A stretch of 64,000 bases of DNA from Thiobacillus denitrificans ATCC 25259 (GTDB lineage Bacteria; Pseudomonadota; Gammaproteobacteria; Burkholderiales; Thiobacillaceae): assembly GCF_000012745.1 (NCBI RefSeq), contig NC_007404.1:372001-436000 (forward strand). Direction: 5' to 3'. The notes beneath the pieces are model-generated. The model did no database searches. It was not told where the DNA came from and worked only from the letters and a program-made list of their open reading frames with translations. The translations under genes and the position numbers were made by a program. Below are positions 12,101 through 18,603 of this stretch, one piece after another. Numbering within the stretch: the stretch's first letter is position 1; each line of letters starts with the position of its first letter.

Positions 12101-13501
12101 GTCTCCAAGGCTTTTGATGTGCGGGCGGGTCGCGACGTGGTGAACGTCAGCATCGAGGCGCAGCACGTCAACGCAGACAATGACCGGAGCCGGGTGCAGG
12201 CGGGCCGCGACATCCTTTTTGCGACCGGCGCTGTACGTACCGAAGGCGACCATATCCATGTGGGGGGCCCGGGCGTGCTGGACGTGATCGCAGGGCGCGA
12301 CGTCGATTTGGGCACCTCGGGCGGCATTCTGAGCCGGGGCAATACGGTCAATCCCGAACTTCCGGAGCTTGGTGCGGATATTCGAGTCGCCGCAGGGGTC
12401 GGCGACCGCGGGATCGACTACAGTGGCGCGGTCGACCGTTTGCTGGCCAAACTCGACGCGGGTGCGCCTGACGACGCGACGCTGTGGCAGGCGCGCTGGA
12501 TGACTGGGGACGACAGTCTGACCGCGGATTCCGCACGCGCTGCGGTTCAGGGCGTCAAGTCGCAAGGCGTCTTGGTGTATGAAGAACGCGTACGGGCCAT
12601 GCTGTTCACCGCGCTGCGCGAAACCGGACGCGACTTCAACGACGCGGACAGCGACTACGCTGGCCACTATGCGCGCGGCTATGCGGCCCTTGAGCTGGTA
12701 TTCCCCGGCATCGGCGACAAGTATCCGGATGGCGAATTCAAGAACTATCAGGGGGGCATCAACCTGTTTGCCAGCCGGATTCAAACCCAAAGCGGCGGGA
12801 ATATCGAGTGGGTCGTGCCCGGTGGAGACATGGTCGTGGGGCTGGCGAACACGCCGGAGGCGCTCCTGAATCTTGAAGGCGGCGAGACCGGAAAACACGA
12901 CGCCTTGGGTATTGTCGCCGCGAAGGAGGGCGATATCCAGGGATTCACGCGCGGCGACATGCTGGTCAACCAGTCGCGCATCCTGACCATTGGAGGAGGC
13001 GACGTGTTGTTGTGGTCCAGCGAGGGCGACATCGACGCCGGCAAGGGCAAAAAGACCGCGGTCACGGTGCCGCCTCCGCTCATTCTGGTCGACGGCAAAG
13101 GCAACGTGACCCAAGTGTTGCAGGGCGCTGCGAGCGGCAGCGGTATTGGTGCGTTGCAACCGTTGGGTGGGACTGCGGGCGACGTCAACCTGATCGCCCC
13201 CAAAGGCACCGTCAACGCCGGCGATGCCGGCATCCGCGCCGGCAACCTCAACATCGCCGCGCAGGTGGTTTTGGGCGCAGACAACATCAGCGTCTCGGGC
13301 AACTCGGCCGGCACGCCGGTAGCGGACACCAGCGCGGTGACGGCCGCCTCGTCCGGTGCGAGCAACGCGGGCGACGACGTGTCATCGACAACCGCATCGC
13401 TGTCGCAGAACCTCGCGGATGCGGCGCGCGCGGCAGAGCAACTCAAGCAGGCGTTCAAGCCGACGTTCATTTCCGCGGAGGTGATCGGGCACGGGGAGTG
13501 A
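3125..13501 (+). CDS. Giant filamentous haemagglutinin-like TpsA exoprotein
   Basis: A 3458-residue two-partner secretion exoprotein, probably a surface adhesin. The ATG at 3125 was chosen because AAGGAG lies just upstream and it begins an extended signal peptide region (MNRDHYRLVFNPTLGMMVPV), followed by the hydrophobic core and predicted cleavage near Ala54. Residues ~55-270 are the TPS haemagglutination domain, with SLNRIWDLNPSVIAGSI (~122-138) and NTNG at 152-155 where the family normally has NPNG. The bulk is degenerate Gly/Asp/Ala-rich repeats expected to form a beta-helix. The last ~130 residues (VPPPLILVDGKGNV, DVNLIAPKGTVNAGDAGIR, VVLGADNISVSG) match the DUF3739 end of a subfamily of filamentous haemagglutinins. 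The frame is intact over more than 10 kb, indicating selection. No CdiA-type toxin tail (VENN) is seen. Confidence 0.9.
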   Translation: MNRDHYRLVFNPTLGMMVPVAEMARRSGKSGQRKAASGAALALAGVLSAGPVQAELPVAAANFVTAGSALLPTQVGSRLLVNQTSDKAVLNWQSFNVSTGHEVQFRQIDGAGQLVPGANFTSLNRIWDLNPSVIAGSITQAVGQKANVILVNTNGIAFMGGSQVNLNTFTASTLNIADSFILNSFLGDPTKPQFEGTTGFIKVFEGAQITAGSQGRVMLIAPTVVNKGKVTAPDGQVIAAAGAKVYLRSATGDDDNVRGLLVEVERPAGLADADSANADVKDGVLDGQAVDLTNAAEDKLGHVTNLGELTAQRGNVTMVGFAVNQLGIARATTSVVANGSVYLMAKDGITTNAGLLTATNIGATSAGRVVLGENSLTEILPDVADPTTGLDGTTGTGLAKISQVKILGRDIRMAGGATIDAPAAAVEFRATDNPSDPTVLRDAGQNASDTARIHIASGARIDVAGLENVAVSVARNSVEVELRGDELKDSPVNQQGPLRGEKVYVDINRALANSDAGKATLIARDSLESYQAKLERGVAERSTAGGTVHVLSEGETILEHGAVFDLSGGSVKYTAGTVKTTLLTTNGKPVDIADAGGQTRYDGIATRFVKNYGRWNVKEVIDLGQSYRYDPGYVEGRDAGALNVVGMKAVVMQADVQGRTTTGELQRDAGVSPAGARLAIGRDVVDFSTNRHDYKLNQRVEIADNGATLPADFKFGDELAQTLKDTLVLKPALMGKDNVAQLEIFSNQAAEVRDALRMPTGGSAAITAQGVAVNADIHTDAGKIALTAERNYFNVDAPSLDVTVGDGVSLSARGGWVNDLPGTGEKSLDAVAVDGGSIRLAAAGNVVLGDDTLLDVGGGVRVKPDGKIKAGNGGDVTLEAGQALRLGGEVHGEALGKGGTYTLKTKKIQIGGATDADTLNLDAAFFERGGFANFNLTGFDGVDIADGTTLRPTVVSRELLAGYTLQPTGSDISAFSQLLKQDDRVRQAANVSFAASNTNAKIRLGESARILADDRAKVSFSAHTRVELLGEVQAAGGRVSAIATRGANDPFDATAAVWLGSNAVLDVSGVARTYTDSRGLTQGVVLAGGTVTLGGSVAADGAVKGGQAYVVTQAGSRIDVSGAAPVRLDVRNEAGLLGRDVGSDAGAVTIRTVEGALLDGMIVANGGGPTNRGGSFSLTLPAIDQTTRLNAGAPDHTRVLALASTTAPQAAGLTAGDAIPIERNGNTRIGAKALEAAGFDRMHFSSESGTIRLENGLNVGAEPDIPRAIPLRELTLDAPRIETAGGDVALAAETVRMGNYGAFGDTAGAAPTAKGTLTVNARQIELAGKLALEGMAQAALNGKDEIRLLGGIPETVTVDGRVFDKRPYGELKTTANMVFHGAVVAPASYVQYQILAPGKTLRFEQGGDAPRQPWSAFGSLTATAKDIVQGGNLWAPLGKIDLQAENTLTFENGSLTSVAADANSVLPFGKLQNGRTWTFDLGAPDTYSIELADVAEQKSILAAASKVDMQAGARVDLSGGGDAQAYEFTVGPGGSRDILADKNTYAILPGFTGGVAPTDAEEKIDRASGEAVYLAGVAGLKDGVYTLLPAHYALLPGAYAIKLDTGIKDVMPGQAYSRQDSVRIAAGYVTDTRVGAPKDANWQGIQVMTHDQVRARSEFTLTRASEFFADSRSRPQDAGLLSVSASGSGSDALKLGAVYDLAAGSGGRGAQVDLSALKLAVTSGAPAGLDPETVVLDAAKLNELGAESVLIGGTRTTSGDTTTLSVAAESLTLANDADHALKAGEVMLAATNTLALESGSAIDAQGASGDAGRYETGGNGAFVRVASTRASFARTGSPDRSQGTLTGASDSTLIATDSITLDATKDNAFNGRTRFERHKTENGAEVTTPVAGHLAVGASRINFGDAPVGSDGLTYTQGELNAIDLAGLTLISYTTFDLHGDVTVGKLDGGKPVLQSLTLQGAGLAGLNNAGKTARLNANQLTLANPNNAASFAAGRALGSGNLEVKADTLTLGSGDKQIQGFGAVTITANELVGSGTGTLEVDAPVMLNVARISGQRGADQAFNATNALIVAQHTADRVLAPVTALGAKWALQGSSLDFDSHAGLPSGTFKLTATAGDIELGENAEIDVAGRSIQFFDVTKPSWGGTAEFVSETGNVDFADGSNVDVSAAAGGVAGTLIVRAANGTFTLADGSGSGSVNGSAPGDGGGLRGEGARADVDVKSLDTVDDAGNPVASFSTFNTAFNTGGFDGGRSLRVRSGDVTIAETDKIKALDIRIAADGGKLDVAGELDASGTDAGRIELFAKGDVNVTGTASLSAKSRGANEDGGDLEIGTREGNLDLAEGSTIDVVGGAGGQGGTVLLRAPRSGVDVNVTALKSAGLAGARAVSVEAFRVYNEGEINEIGTLDNGNVSLAAADLDTIKADNAAFAGHLDAESNYVDHYAAIRDRLGQPTLHVLAGAEVHATGDLTLGENWNLKDMRDNGEAGVLTLRAEGHLNINGNLSDGFSVATPCAAATCVGRSPTSAALLGDDSWSYRLTAGADRAAADPMTVKPGDRDFTLAAGKLIRTGSGDIRVASGHDIRLVGTEAVIYTAGRNTGTLGGFTSPTPAASTYFSHGGGDVSLAAAGSIVGSPSAQLFNNWLFRQGRLNADASAYTTQPAWWVRFDLFQQGVGALGGGDVMLVAGGSVQNVSAHAPTQARLASSTPDAGALTKTGGGTVRVEAGGDVLGGQYYADRGDVVLKAGGEVGSGQVAFDKPIYTLLAVGDGEARVSAMKDVHIGTVFNPHLFNQSRSASNSKSTFNVAGTSGRDTAFSTYTDQSGAILHSLTGAATLHSTDAISGKQLHDSVYLYALNDKSSIDAYGLDLLPPSLSMVAFQGDVAVEGGTRVMLPAADATLELLARDSVRLHQTLVMSDRDPASIPSPALPANPRVDSVNNPKNLVAELSSIDKADPTLHAAVPVHAADPQPVRVHAMEGDVVGRSVASGGAATILDVSKAFDVRAGRDVVNVSIEAQHVNADNDRSRVQAGRDILFATGAVRTEGDHIHVGGPGVLDVIAGRDVDLGTSGGILSRGNTVNPELPELGADIRVAAGVGDRGIDYSGAVDRLLAKLDAGAPDDATLWQARWMTGDDSLTADSARAAVQGVKSQGVLVYEERVRAMLFTALRETGRDFNDADSDYAGHYARGYAALELVFPGIGDKYPDGEFKNYQGGINLFASRIQTQSGGNIEWVVPGGDMVVGLANTPEALLNLEGGETGKHDALGIVAAKEGDIQGFTRGDMLVNQSRILTIGGGDVLLWSSEGDIDAGKGKKTAVTVPPPLILVDGKGNVTQVLQGAASGSGIGALQPLGGTAGDVNLIAPKGTVNAGDAGIRAGNLNIAAQVVLGADNISVSGNSAGTPVADTSAVTAASSGASNAGDDVSSTTASLSQNLADAARAAEQLKQAFKPTFISAEVIGHGE

Positions 13502-13510
13502 CGCTGCATG

Positions 13511-13548
13511 GGTGACGGATGGCCGGAGATCGCGCCATGCCGTCATCC
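13511..13548 (+). terminator. Imperfect hairpin after tpsA, possible transcript end
   Basis: GGTGACGGATGGC (13511-13523) pairs with GCCATGCCGTCATCC (13534-13548), with one bulged base and a wobble pair. It starts ten bases after the tpsA stop. No U-tract follows, so it may be a 3'-end stabiliser rather than an intrinsic terminator. Confidence 0.4.
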
Positions 13549-13695
13549 GTCCCGAGCGGGGGGCCGTATCGACCCACATATTCGGCTCATTCGCAACAGT
13601 TTTTTCAAAGCGCGTTTTGTCATCTTGATTCTCCAGAGTGACGGCTGAACCGTGCGAGTCCCTCGCATGCCCGCTGTCCACCCTGGAGAAAAAAC

Positions 13696-15663
13696 ATGAT
13701 GCATCGGCTCCACCCCCTCGCCGTCGGCGTGCTGTTGTCGCTTTCCGTCCAAGCCCAGGCCGCCTGTCTGGAACCCAGCGTTGTGATCGGCACCGTCGAT
13801 TCCGCCGTGGCCAATAAGGAAATCGGCGCGGCCTGCATGAACGACCTCATCATCGATTCCGCTTCCGAAGGCGCCAACTGGGGCAGCCATGGCGAATTCG
13901 TGAGCGCGGTGTCGCGGCTCACGCAGGACTGGCTGAAGGCGGAGTCCATCAGCGCCACCGAGCGCAGCCGGATCGTGAGCGCCGCGGCCCGCTCGGACGT
14001 CGGTTCGACGCTGCTCGTCAAGATTGCGGCGATCAACGATTTCCATGGCCAGCTGTTCAGCCCGGGAAGTTTTGCCGGCAAGCCGGTGGGCGGCATCGAC
14101 GCCCTGGCGGCTTATATCGACGCCATCCGCGCCAAATCGCCCAACCACGTAACGGTTTCCGCGGGCGACCTGATCGGCGCGACGCCGCTGGTTTCGGCGC
14201 TGTTCCACGACGAGCCGACGATCGAGGGCATGAACATCCTGGGCCTGGACTTCAACGCCGTCGGCAACCACGAGTTCGACGAGGGGCGCGACGAGCTGCT
14301 GCGCATGCAGAACGGCGGCTGCCATCCGACCGACCCCAACTCGTGCCAAGGCGATGCAGTCGGCACGCCGGTCCCGTTCGAGGGCGCCCGCTTCAAATTC
14401 CTGGCGGCCAACGTCACCGAAAAGACCGACGGCAAGACGCTGTTCCCTGCGTACGCGATCCGAAATTTCAAGGGCAACAAGGTCGCCTTCATCGGCATGA
14501 CGCTCGAGGACACGCCCAGCATCGTCACGCCCAGCGGCATTTCGACGCTGGATTTCCACGACGAGGCCGACACGGTCAACGCGCTGATCCCCGAACTGAA
14601 GGCGCAGGGCGTGGAAAGCATCGTGGTGCTAGTCCACGAAGGCGGCGTGGATACCACGACGGCGAACATCAACGACTGCAGCAACGTCTCTGGCGCGATC
14701 CTCGGTATCGTCCAGCGTCTGGACGACGCGGTGGATCTGGTCGTCAGCGGCCATACGCACCAGGCGTATCGGTGCAGCCTGTCCAACCGCGCAGGCCGCA
14801 CTATCCCGGTGACGAGCACCAACGCCCAGGGGCGCTCCGTCACCGAGATCGATCTGGTCATCGACACCATGACGCGCGACGTGGCCAGCATTGCCGTCGA
14901 CAACGTGGTGGTCGACCGCAGCAATGCCGCCGTGCCTCCCATGGCGGCGCTGACCGCGCTGGCCAACGGCTACAATGCGTTGGCCGCGCCGCTGGCCAAT
15001 ACGCCCCTTGGCGGCATCACGGCCGCGATCACCCGCAGCGCCAATGCGGCGGGCGAGTCCGCGCTGGGCGACGTCATCGCCGACGCGCAGCTCGAAGCGA
15101 CTGCCGCTCCGGAACTGGGCGGTGCGGTGATTGCCCTGATGAACCCGGGCGGCATACGCGCCGACTTCACCTACCCGAGCAGCGACGCGCTGGAAGGCGA
15201 CGGCGTCGTGACTTATGGTGAAGCGTTCGCCGTGCAGCCTTTCGGCAACTCACTGGTGACCAAAACCTTCACGGGCCAGCAGATTTATGATCTGCTGGAG
15301 CAGCAGTGGGGCGCGTTCCAACCGTTCGCGCGCATCCTCCAGGTGTCGGAAGGCTTTAGCTACCAGCACACGTTCGACACCGCGGCGGCGAACTTCGCAG
15401 CACAAAAAGGCGCCCACTACGTCTGCGACGGCAGCGTCAAGCTCCATGGCGTGGCGATCGACAAGCTCGCCAGCTACCGCGTGACCATGAACTCCTTCCT
15501 CGCCTCGGGCGGCGACAATTTCACCGTGTTCACTCAGGGGACGGGCCAACTCGGTGGCGCCCTTGACCTCGACGCGATGCAGCAGTATTTCAAGTCGCAC
15601 GATCCCGTCGCACCCAGCGCGCAGGACCGCGTCGTCAAGGTGAGTGTCTGCCCGGCGCCATGA
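13696..15663 (+). CDS. Periplasmic 5'-nucleotidase / 2',3'-cyclic phosphodiesterase (UshA family)
   Basis: A 655-residue secreted metallophosphoesterase. It has a signal peptide (ends ~Ala22), an N-terminal extension of ~85 residues not found in UshA, and a calcineurin-like domain with metal-binding motifs NDFHGQL (114-120), GNHEFDEG (190-197) and GHTH (352-355). The C-terminal 5'-nucleotidase domain (~residues 430-650) contains GGIRADFTYPS and the FASGGDNFTVF-type segment that stacks the nucleobase. The family hydrolyses nucleotides outside the cytoplasm to nucleoside and phosphate; exact specificity is not readable. Start at the first of two tandem ATGs, with GGAG upstream. It lies between tpsA and the ExbB-like operon and could supply phosphate for a porin/TonB uptake system there. 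Confidence 0.85.
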   Translation: MMHRLHPLAVGVLLSLSVQAQAACLEPSVVIGTVDSAVANKEIGAACMNDLIIDSASEGANWGSHGEFVSAVSRLTQDWLKAESISATERSRIVSAAARSDVGSTLLVKIAAINDFHGQLFSPGSFAGKPVGGIDALAAYIDAIRAKSPNHVTVSAGDLIGATPLVSALFHDEPTIEGMNILGLDFNAVGNHEFDEGRDELLRMQNGGCHPTDPNSCQGDAVGTPVPFEGARFKFLAANVTEKTDGKTLFPAYAIRNFKGNKVAFIGMTLEDTPSIVTPSGISTLDFHDEADTVNALIPELKAQGVESIVVLVHEGGVDTTTANINDCSNVSGAILGIVQRLDDAVDLVVSGHTHQAYRCSLSNRAGRTIPVTSTNAQGRSVTEIDLVIDTMTRDVASIAVDNVVVDRSNAAVPPMAALTALANGYNALAAPLANTPLGGITAAITRSANAAGESALGDVIADAQLEATAAPELGGAVIALMNPGGIRADFTYPSSDALEGDGVVTYGEAFAVQPFGNSLVTKTFTGQQIYDLLEQQWGAFQPFARILQVSEGFSYQHTFDTAAANFAAQKGAHYVCDGSVKLHGVAIDKLASYRVTMNSFLASGGDNFTVFTQGTGQLGGALDLDAMQQYFKSHDPVAPSAQDRVVKVSVCPAP

Positions 15664-15685
15664 TGCGGTAGCCGGCTGCGGGAAG

Positions 15686-15710
15686 GCGAGCGTGGGGCTC
15701 GCTTTGTCTG
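15686..15710 (+). terminator. Weak hairpin terminator after the 5'-nucleotidase gene
   Basis: GCGAGC (15686-15691) pairs with GCTCGC (15697-15702) around a 5-nt loop and is followed by TTTGTCTGT. The stem is short and the T-tract interrupted. Confidence 0.45.
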
Positions 15711-15826
15711 TCCCGCGTTGCGCCGGCGCGGAAGGGGAGATGGTCCGTTTGGGCCATGTCCGCTTCCAGTCCCTGTCATCGCCCCCCCGTAGGATCAGCC
15801 GCTTGCCCGATTCCGGTTGAAGCCCT

Positions 15827-17494
15827 ATGCATGTCCTTGCCGTTGCGATTGCCTTGTTGCTTTCCCTGTTTTCCGCCGCGAGCCACGCGTGGTGGAACGA
15901 GGACTGGAGCGCGCGCAAGAAGATCACGCTGACGAATCCGGCGGGCGAGATCGTCGACGCGCCGGTGCTGATCCGGCTGCACACCGGCAATTTCGATTTC
16001 CTTTCGGCCAACGAGGACGGCAGCGATCTGCGCGTCGTCGGGGGGGACGACGCGACCGAGCTCAAGTTCCACATCGAGAAATGGGATGGCCTGAACCAGC
16101 TTGCGCTGGTGTGGGTAAAGATGCCAAAACTCGCCGCGACGACCGAGGCCTGGCTGTATTTCGGCAACCCGGAGGCGGCCGCATCCTCGGATGCGAAGGG
16201 CACCTACGACGCGGGAAGCGCGGTCTTCCACTTCAACGAGGCGGGTGGCAACCCCACCGACAGCGCCCCGGCCGGGGCGAACGCCACGGCCTTCACTGGC
16301 ACCCGGATCGCCGCCTCGTTCGCCAACGGCGGCGCCAAGTTCGATGCGACGCAAATCCTGACGTTGCCGGCGCTACCCGTGGCCGGCGGCTGGAGCGCGT
16401 CGATGTGGCTGAAGCCGGCCGCGCTCGACGGCGCGTTGATGCAAGCGGGCGGATATTCGGCCGCTCTGACGGGAGGCGTCCTGAACGTGCAGGCAGGCGC
16501 AGCGACCGTCGCGGCAGCCGTGCCGCTCGAGGTCGGAAAATGGCAGCACGTCGCCGTGGTCGTCGAGGGCGGCACGCTCAGGCTTTATGTCGCCGGCAAG
16601 CCAGCGGGCGAGGCGGCCGGCGCGGCTCTGCCCGCGGGGCCGCTTACGGTCGGCAGCGGCTACAACGGCGAGGCCGACGAAATTCAGCTCGCCGGTGCCG
16701 CACGCTCCGCTGCCTGGATCGCGGTCGCGGCGGCGCAGGGTCCCGACGGCACGCTGGTCGCGCTGGGCGAGGACGAGAGCAGCGAAGGCGGGGGGGGCGG
16801 CATCTGGGCCACGCTGTTCCGGGCGCTCACGCTCGACGGCTGGATCGCGATCGGCGTGCTCGCCGTGATGCTGGTGGTCGCGGTGTGGGTCATGATTGCC
16901 AAGGCGGTGTACGTGAACCTCGTCGACGCGGCGAACCAGTCCTTTTTGGAGAAATTTCGCGAGCTGTCGTCCGACCTCGGCGCGCTCGACAAGTCGACAC
17001 AGATGGCCGACGCGTTCCGGCATTCCTCGCTCTATCGCCTGTATCACATCGCCGCGCAGGAGCTGTCGCACCGCTTCAAGGACACCGACGCCAGCCATCT
17101 GGCAGAGCACGACAAGAACCTCACGCCGCAGGCGCTCGATTCGATCCGCGCCAGCCTCGACACCGGCATGGTGCGCGAATCGGGACTGCTGACGCGATTG
17201 ATGGTGCTGCTGACGATCGCGATTTCGGGCGGCCCGTTTATCGGTCTCTTGGGCACGGTGCTGGGCGTGATGATCACGTTCGCGGTTATCGCCGCGACCG
17301 GCGACGTCAACGTCAACGCAATCGCACCGGGCATCGCGGCGGCACTCATGGCGACGGCCGCGGGCATGGCGGTCGCGATCCCGGCGCTGTTCGGTTACAA
17401 CTATCTCAACTCGCGCATCAAGACGATCACGTCGGACATGCGCGTGTTCATCGACGAGCTCGTGACCAAGCTCGCCGAAAACTACTCGCGCTAG
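15827..17494 (+). CDS. DUF2341/LamG-like domain fused to MotA/TolQ/ExbB proton channel
   Basis: A 555-residue composite protein. A signal peptide (ends ~Ala22, SHAWW) precedes a DUF2341 domain (~25-135, WWNEDWSARKKITLTNP and WLYFGNPEA) and a concanavalin/LamG-like domain (~145-310, GGWSASMWLKP, VGKWQHVAVVVEGG). A Gly-rich linker leads to a transmembrane segment at ~338-363, a cytoplasmic loop (SDLGALDKSTQMADAFRHSS), and two more membrane segments (~458-495, ~505-527) with the ExbB/TolQ signature SGGPFIGLLGTVLGVM. With ExbD downstream it would form a proton-driven motor energising TonB, while the large N-terminal part faces the periplasm and may bind a glycan or protein. Eleven bases separate it from the exbD-like gene. 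An overlapping frame (15817-17604) is a shadow. Confidence 0.85.
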   Translation: MHVLAVAIALLLSLFSAASHAWWNEDWSARKKITLTNPAGEIVDAPVLIRLHTGNFDFLSANEDGSDLRVVGGDDATELKFHIEKWDGLNQLALVWVKMPKLAATTEAWLYFGNPEAAASSDAKGTYDAGSAVFHFNEAGGNPTDSAPAGANATAFTGTRIAASFANGGAKFDATQILTLPALPVAGGWSASMWLKPAALDGALMQAGGYSAALTGGVLNVQAGAATVAAAVPLEVGKWQHVAVVVEGGTLRLYVAGKPAGEAAGAALPAGPLTVGSGYNGEADEIQLAGAARSAAWIAVAAAQGPDGTLVALGEDESSEGGGGGIWATLFRALTLDGWIAIGVLAVMLVVAVWVMIAKAVYVNLVDAANQSFLEKFRELSSDLGALDKSTQMADAFRHSSLYRLYHIAAQELSHRFKDTDASHLAEHDKNLTPQALDSIRASLDTGMVRESGLLTRLMVLLTIAISGGPFIGLLGTVLGVMITFAVIAATGDVNVNAIAPGIAAALMATAAGMAVAIPALFGYNYLNSRIKTITSDMRVFIDELVTKLAENYSR

Positions 17495-17504
17495 GACGGA
17501 CGCC

Positions 17505-17912
17505 ATGGCCAGCGCGCACGACGACAACGAACCTTACGACGAGATCAACATCACGCCGATGCTCGACCTGGCATACGTGCTGCTCGTCATCTTCATCATC
17601 ATGACCACGGCCTCGGTGCAGGGCATCGAGGTCAACCTGCCCAAGGCCAGCGACCAGCCCGCACTCGCCAAGCCCAAGACCAAGGCGATCACGATCAGCG
17701 ACAGCGGCCAGGTCTATCTCGACACCTATCCGGTCACGCTCGACGAACTGCGCACCCAACTGACCGCGGCCAAGGCCGCCGTTCCCGACCTGCCGGTCGT
17801 CGTCAAGGGCGACACGGTAGTGCAGTACGGCAAGGTCATGGAGGTGCTCGATCTGCTCGGCCAGGTGGGCATCACGCAGATGGGTCTGGTGACCCAGAAG
17901 CTCGCGAAGTAG
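17505..17912 (+). CDS. ExbD/TolR-family biopolymer transport protein
   Basis: A 135-residue single-span inner-membrane protein. A short cytoplasmic start is followed by INITPMLDLAYVLLVIFIIM, whose Asp21 matches the essential proton-carrying Asp of ExbD/TolR, and a periplasmic domain from ~45. It is the stator partner of the ExbB-like protein upstream and lies three bases before the tonB-like gene, so the three are probably co-translated. Confidence 0.92.
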   Translation: MASAHDDNEPYDEINITPMLDLAYVLLVIFIIMTTASVQGIEVNLPKASDQPALAKPKTKAITISDSGQVYLDTYPVTLDELRTQLTAAKAAVPDLPVVVKGDTVVQYGKVMEVLDLLGQVGITQMGLVTQKLAK

Positions 17913-17915
17913 GGC

Positions 17916-18584
17916 ATGGAGCAGGGCAAACGCAAACCGGCCTGGATGCGGTGGGGCGGGGTGGCCGTGGGCCTCGTCGCCGCGGTAGTGATCGCAGTCT
18001 GGCTGAAGGACATGCTGACGCCGAAGGGGCCGGTGCAAAAAATGGAAGTGCGGCAGATCACGCTGGTAAAGCCGCCACCGCCACCGCCACCGCCACCGCC
18101 GCCACCGCCACCCGAGGAGAAGCCTCCCGAGCCCGAGATCAAGGAAGAGGTGAAACTGGAGGAGCCTCAGCCGACGCCGGACGAGCCCCAGCAGGCCGAC
18201 GCGCCGCCGCCCGACGGCATCGCCGAGGGCCCGGCGGGCGGCATGTCGACCGACATCGCGCGCGGCGTTCCCACGCTGCCGGGCAGCGGAAACGGCAACC
18301 CCTGGGCCTGGTACGACGCGCTGGTTAACGACGCGGTGAACAGCGCGTTCCAGGCGGCGCTGGTGCGGGAAAAGGCGCTGAAAAACAAGACCTACAAGGT
18401 GATCGTGAAGGTGTGGATCGACGGCAGCGGGCAGGTGACGCGCGTGGCGCTGGCGGGCAGCACCGGAGATGCGCACGCCGACGAAGTGCTGAAGCAGGCG
18501 TTGACGGGCATGCGCGCGCTGCGCGACTACCCCCCCGTGGACATGCCGCAGCCGATGAAGATACGCGTGACGTCACGCGCATGA
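17916..18584 (+). CDS. TonB-family energy transducer with long polyproline tract
   Basis: A 222-residue protein with a cytoplasmic start, one transmembrane helix (~12-30), a run of 14 prolines (~53-66) followed by a Pro/Glu/Lys-rich spacer to ~100, and a C-terminal TonB/TolA-like domain (~140-222, YKVIVKVWIDGSGQVTRVAL, then a hydrophobic DEVLKQALTGMRAL helix). It would transmit motion from the ExbB/ExbD-like motor to an outer-membrane partner; the adjacent porin is the nearest candidate, as no TonB-dependent receptor gene is visible. The polyproline run likely makes translation depend on EF-P. It is encoded by alternating CCG/CCA codons, a hexanucleotide repeat that can change length in frame. 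Confidence 0.88.
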   Translation: MEQGKRKPAWMRWGGVAVGLVAAVVIAVWLKDMLTPKGPVQKMEVRQITLVKPPPPPPPPPPPPPPEEKPPEPEIKEEVKLEEPQPTPDEPQQADAPPPDGIAEGPAGGMSTDIARGVPTLPGSGNGNPWAWYDALVNDAVNSAFQAALVREKALKNKTYKVIVKVWIDGSGQVTRVALAGSTGDAHADEVLKQALTGMRALRDYPPVDMPQPMKIRVTSRA

Positions 18585-18603
18585 ACGTGAACAAGAGAAC
18601 GGT

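Noticed and set aside
13560-13695. Pho box upstream of the 5'-nucleotidase
   Set aside because: Only a single half-site-like TTGTCAT; no second half at the right spacing.
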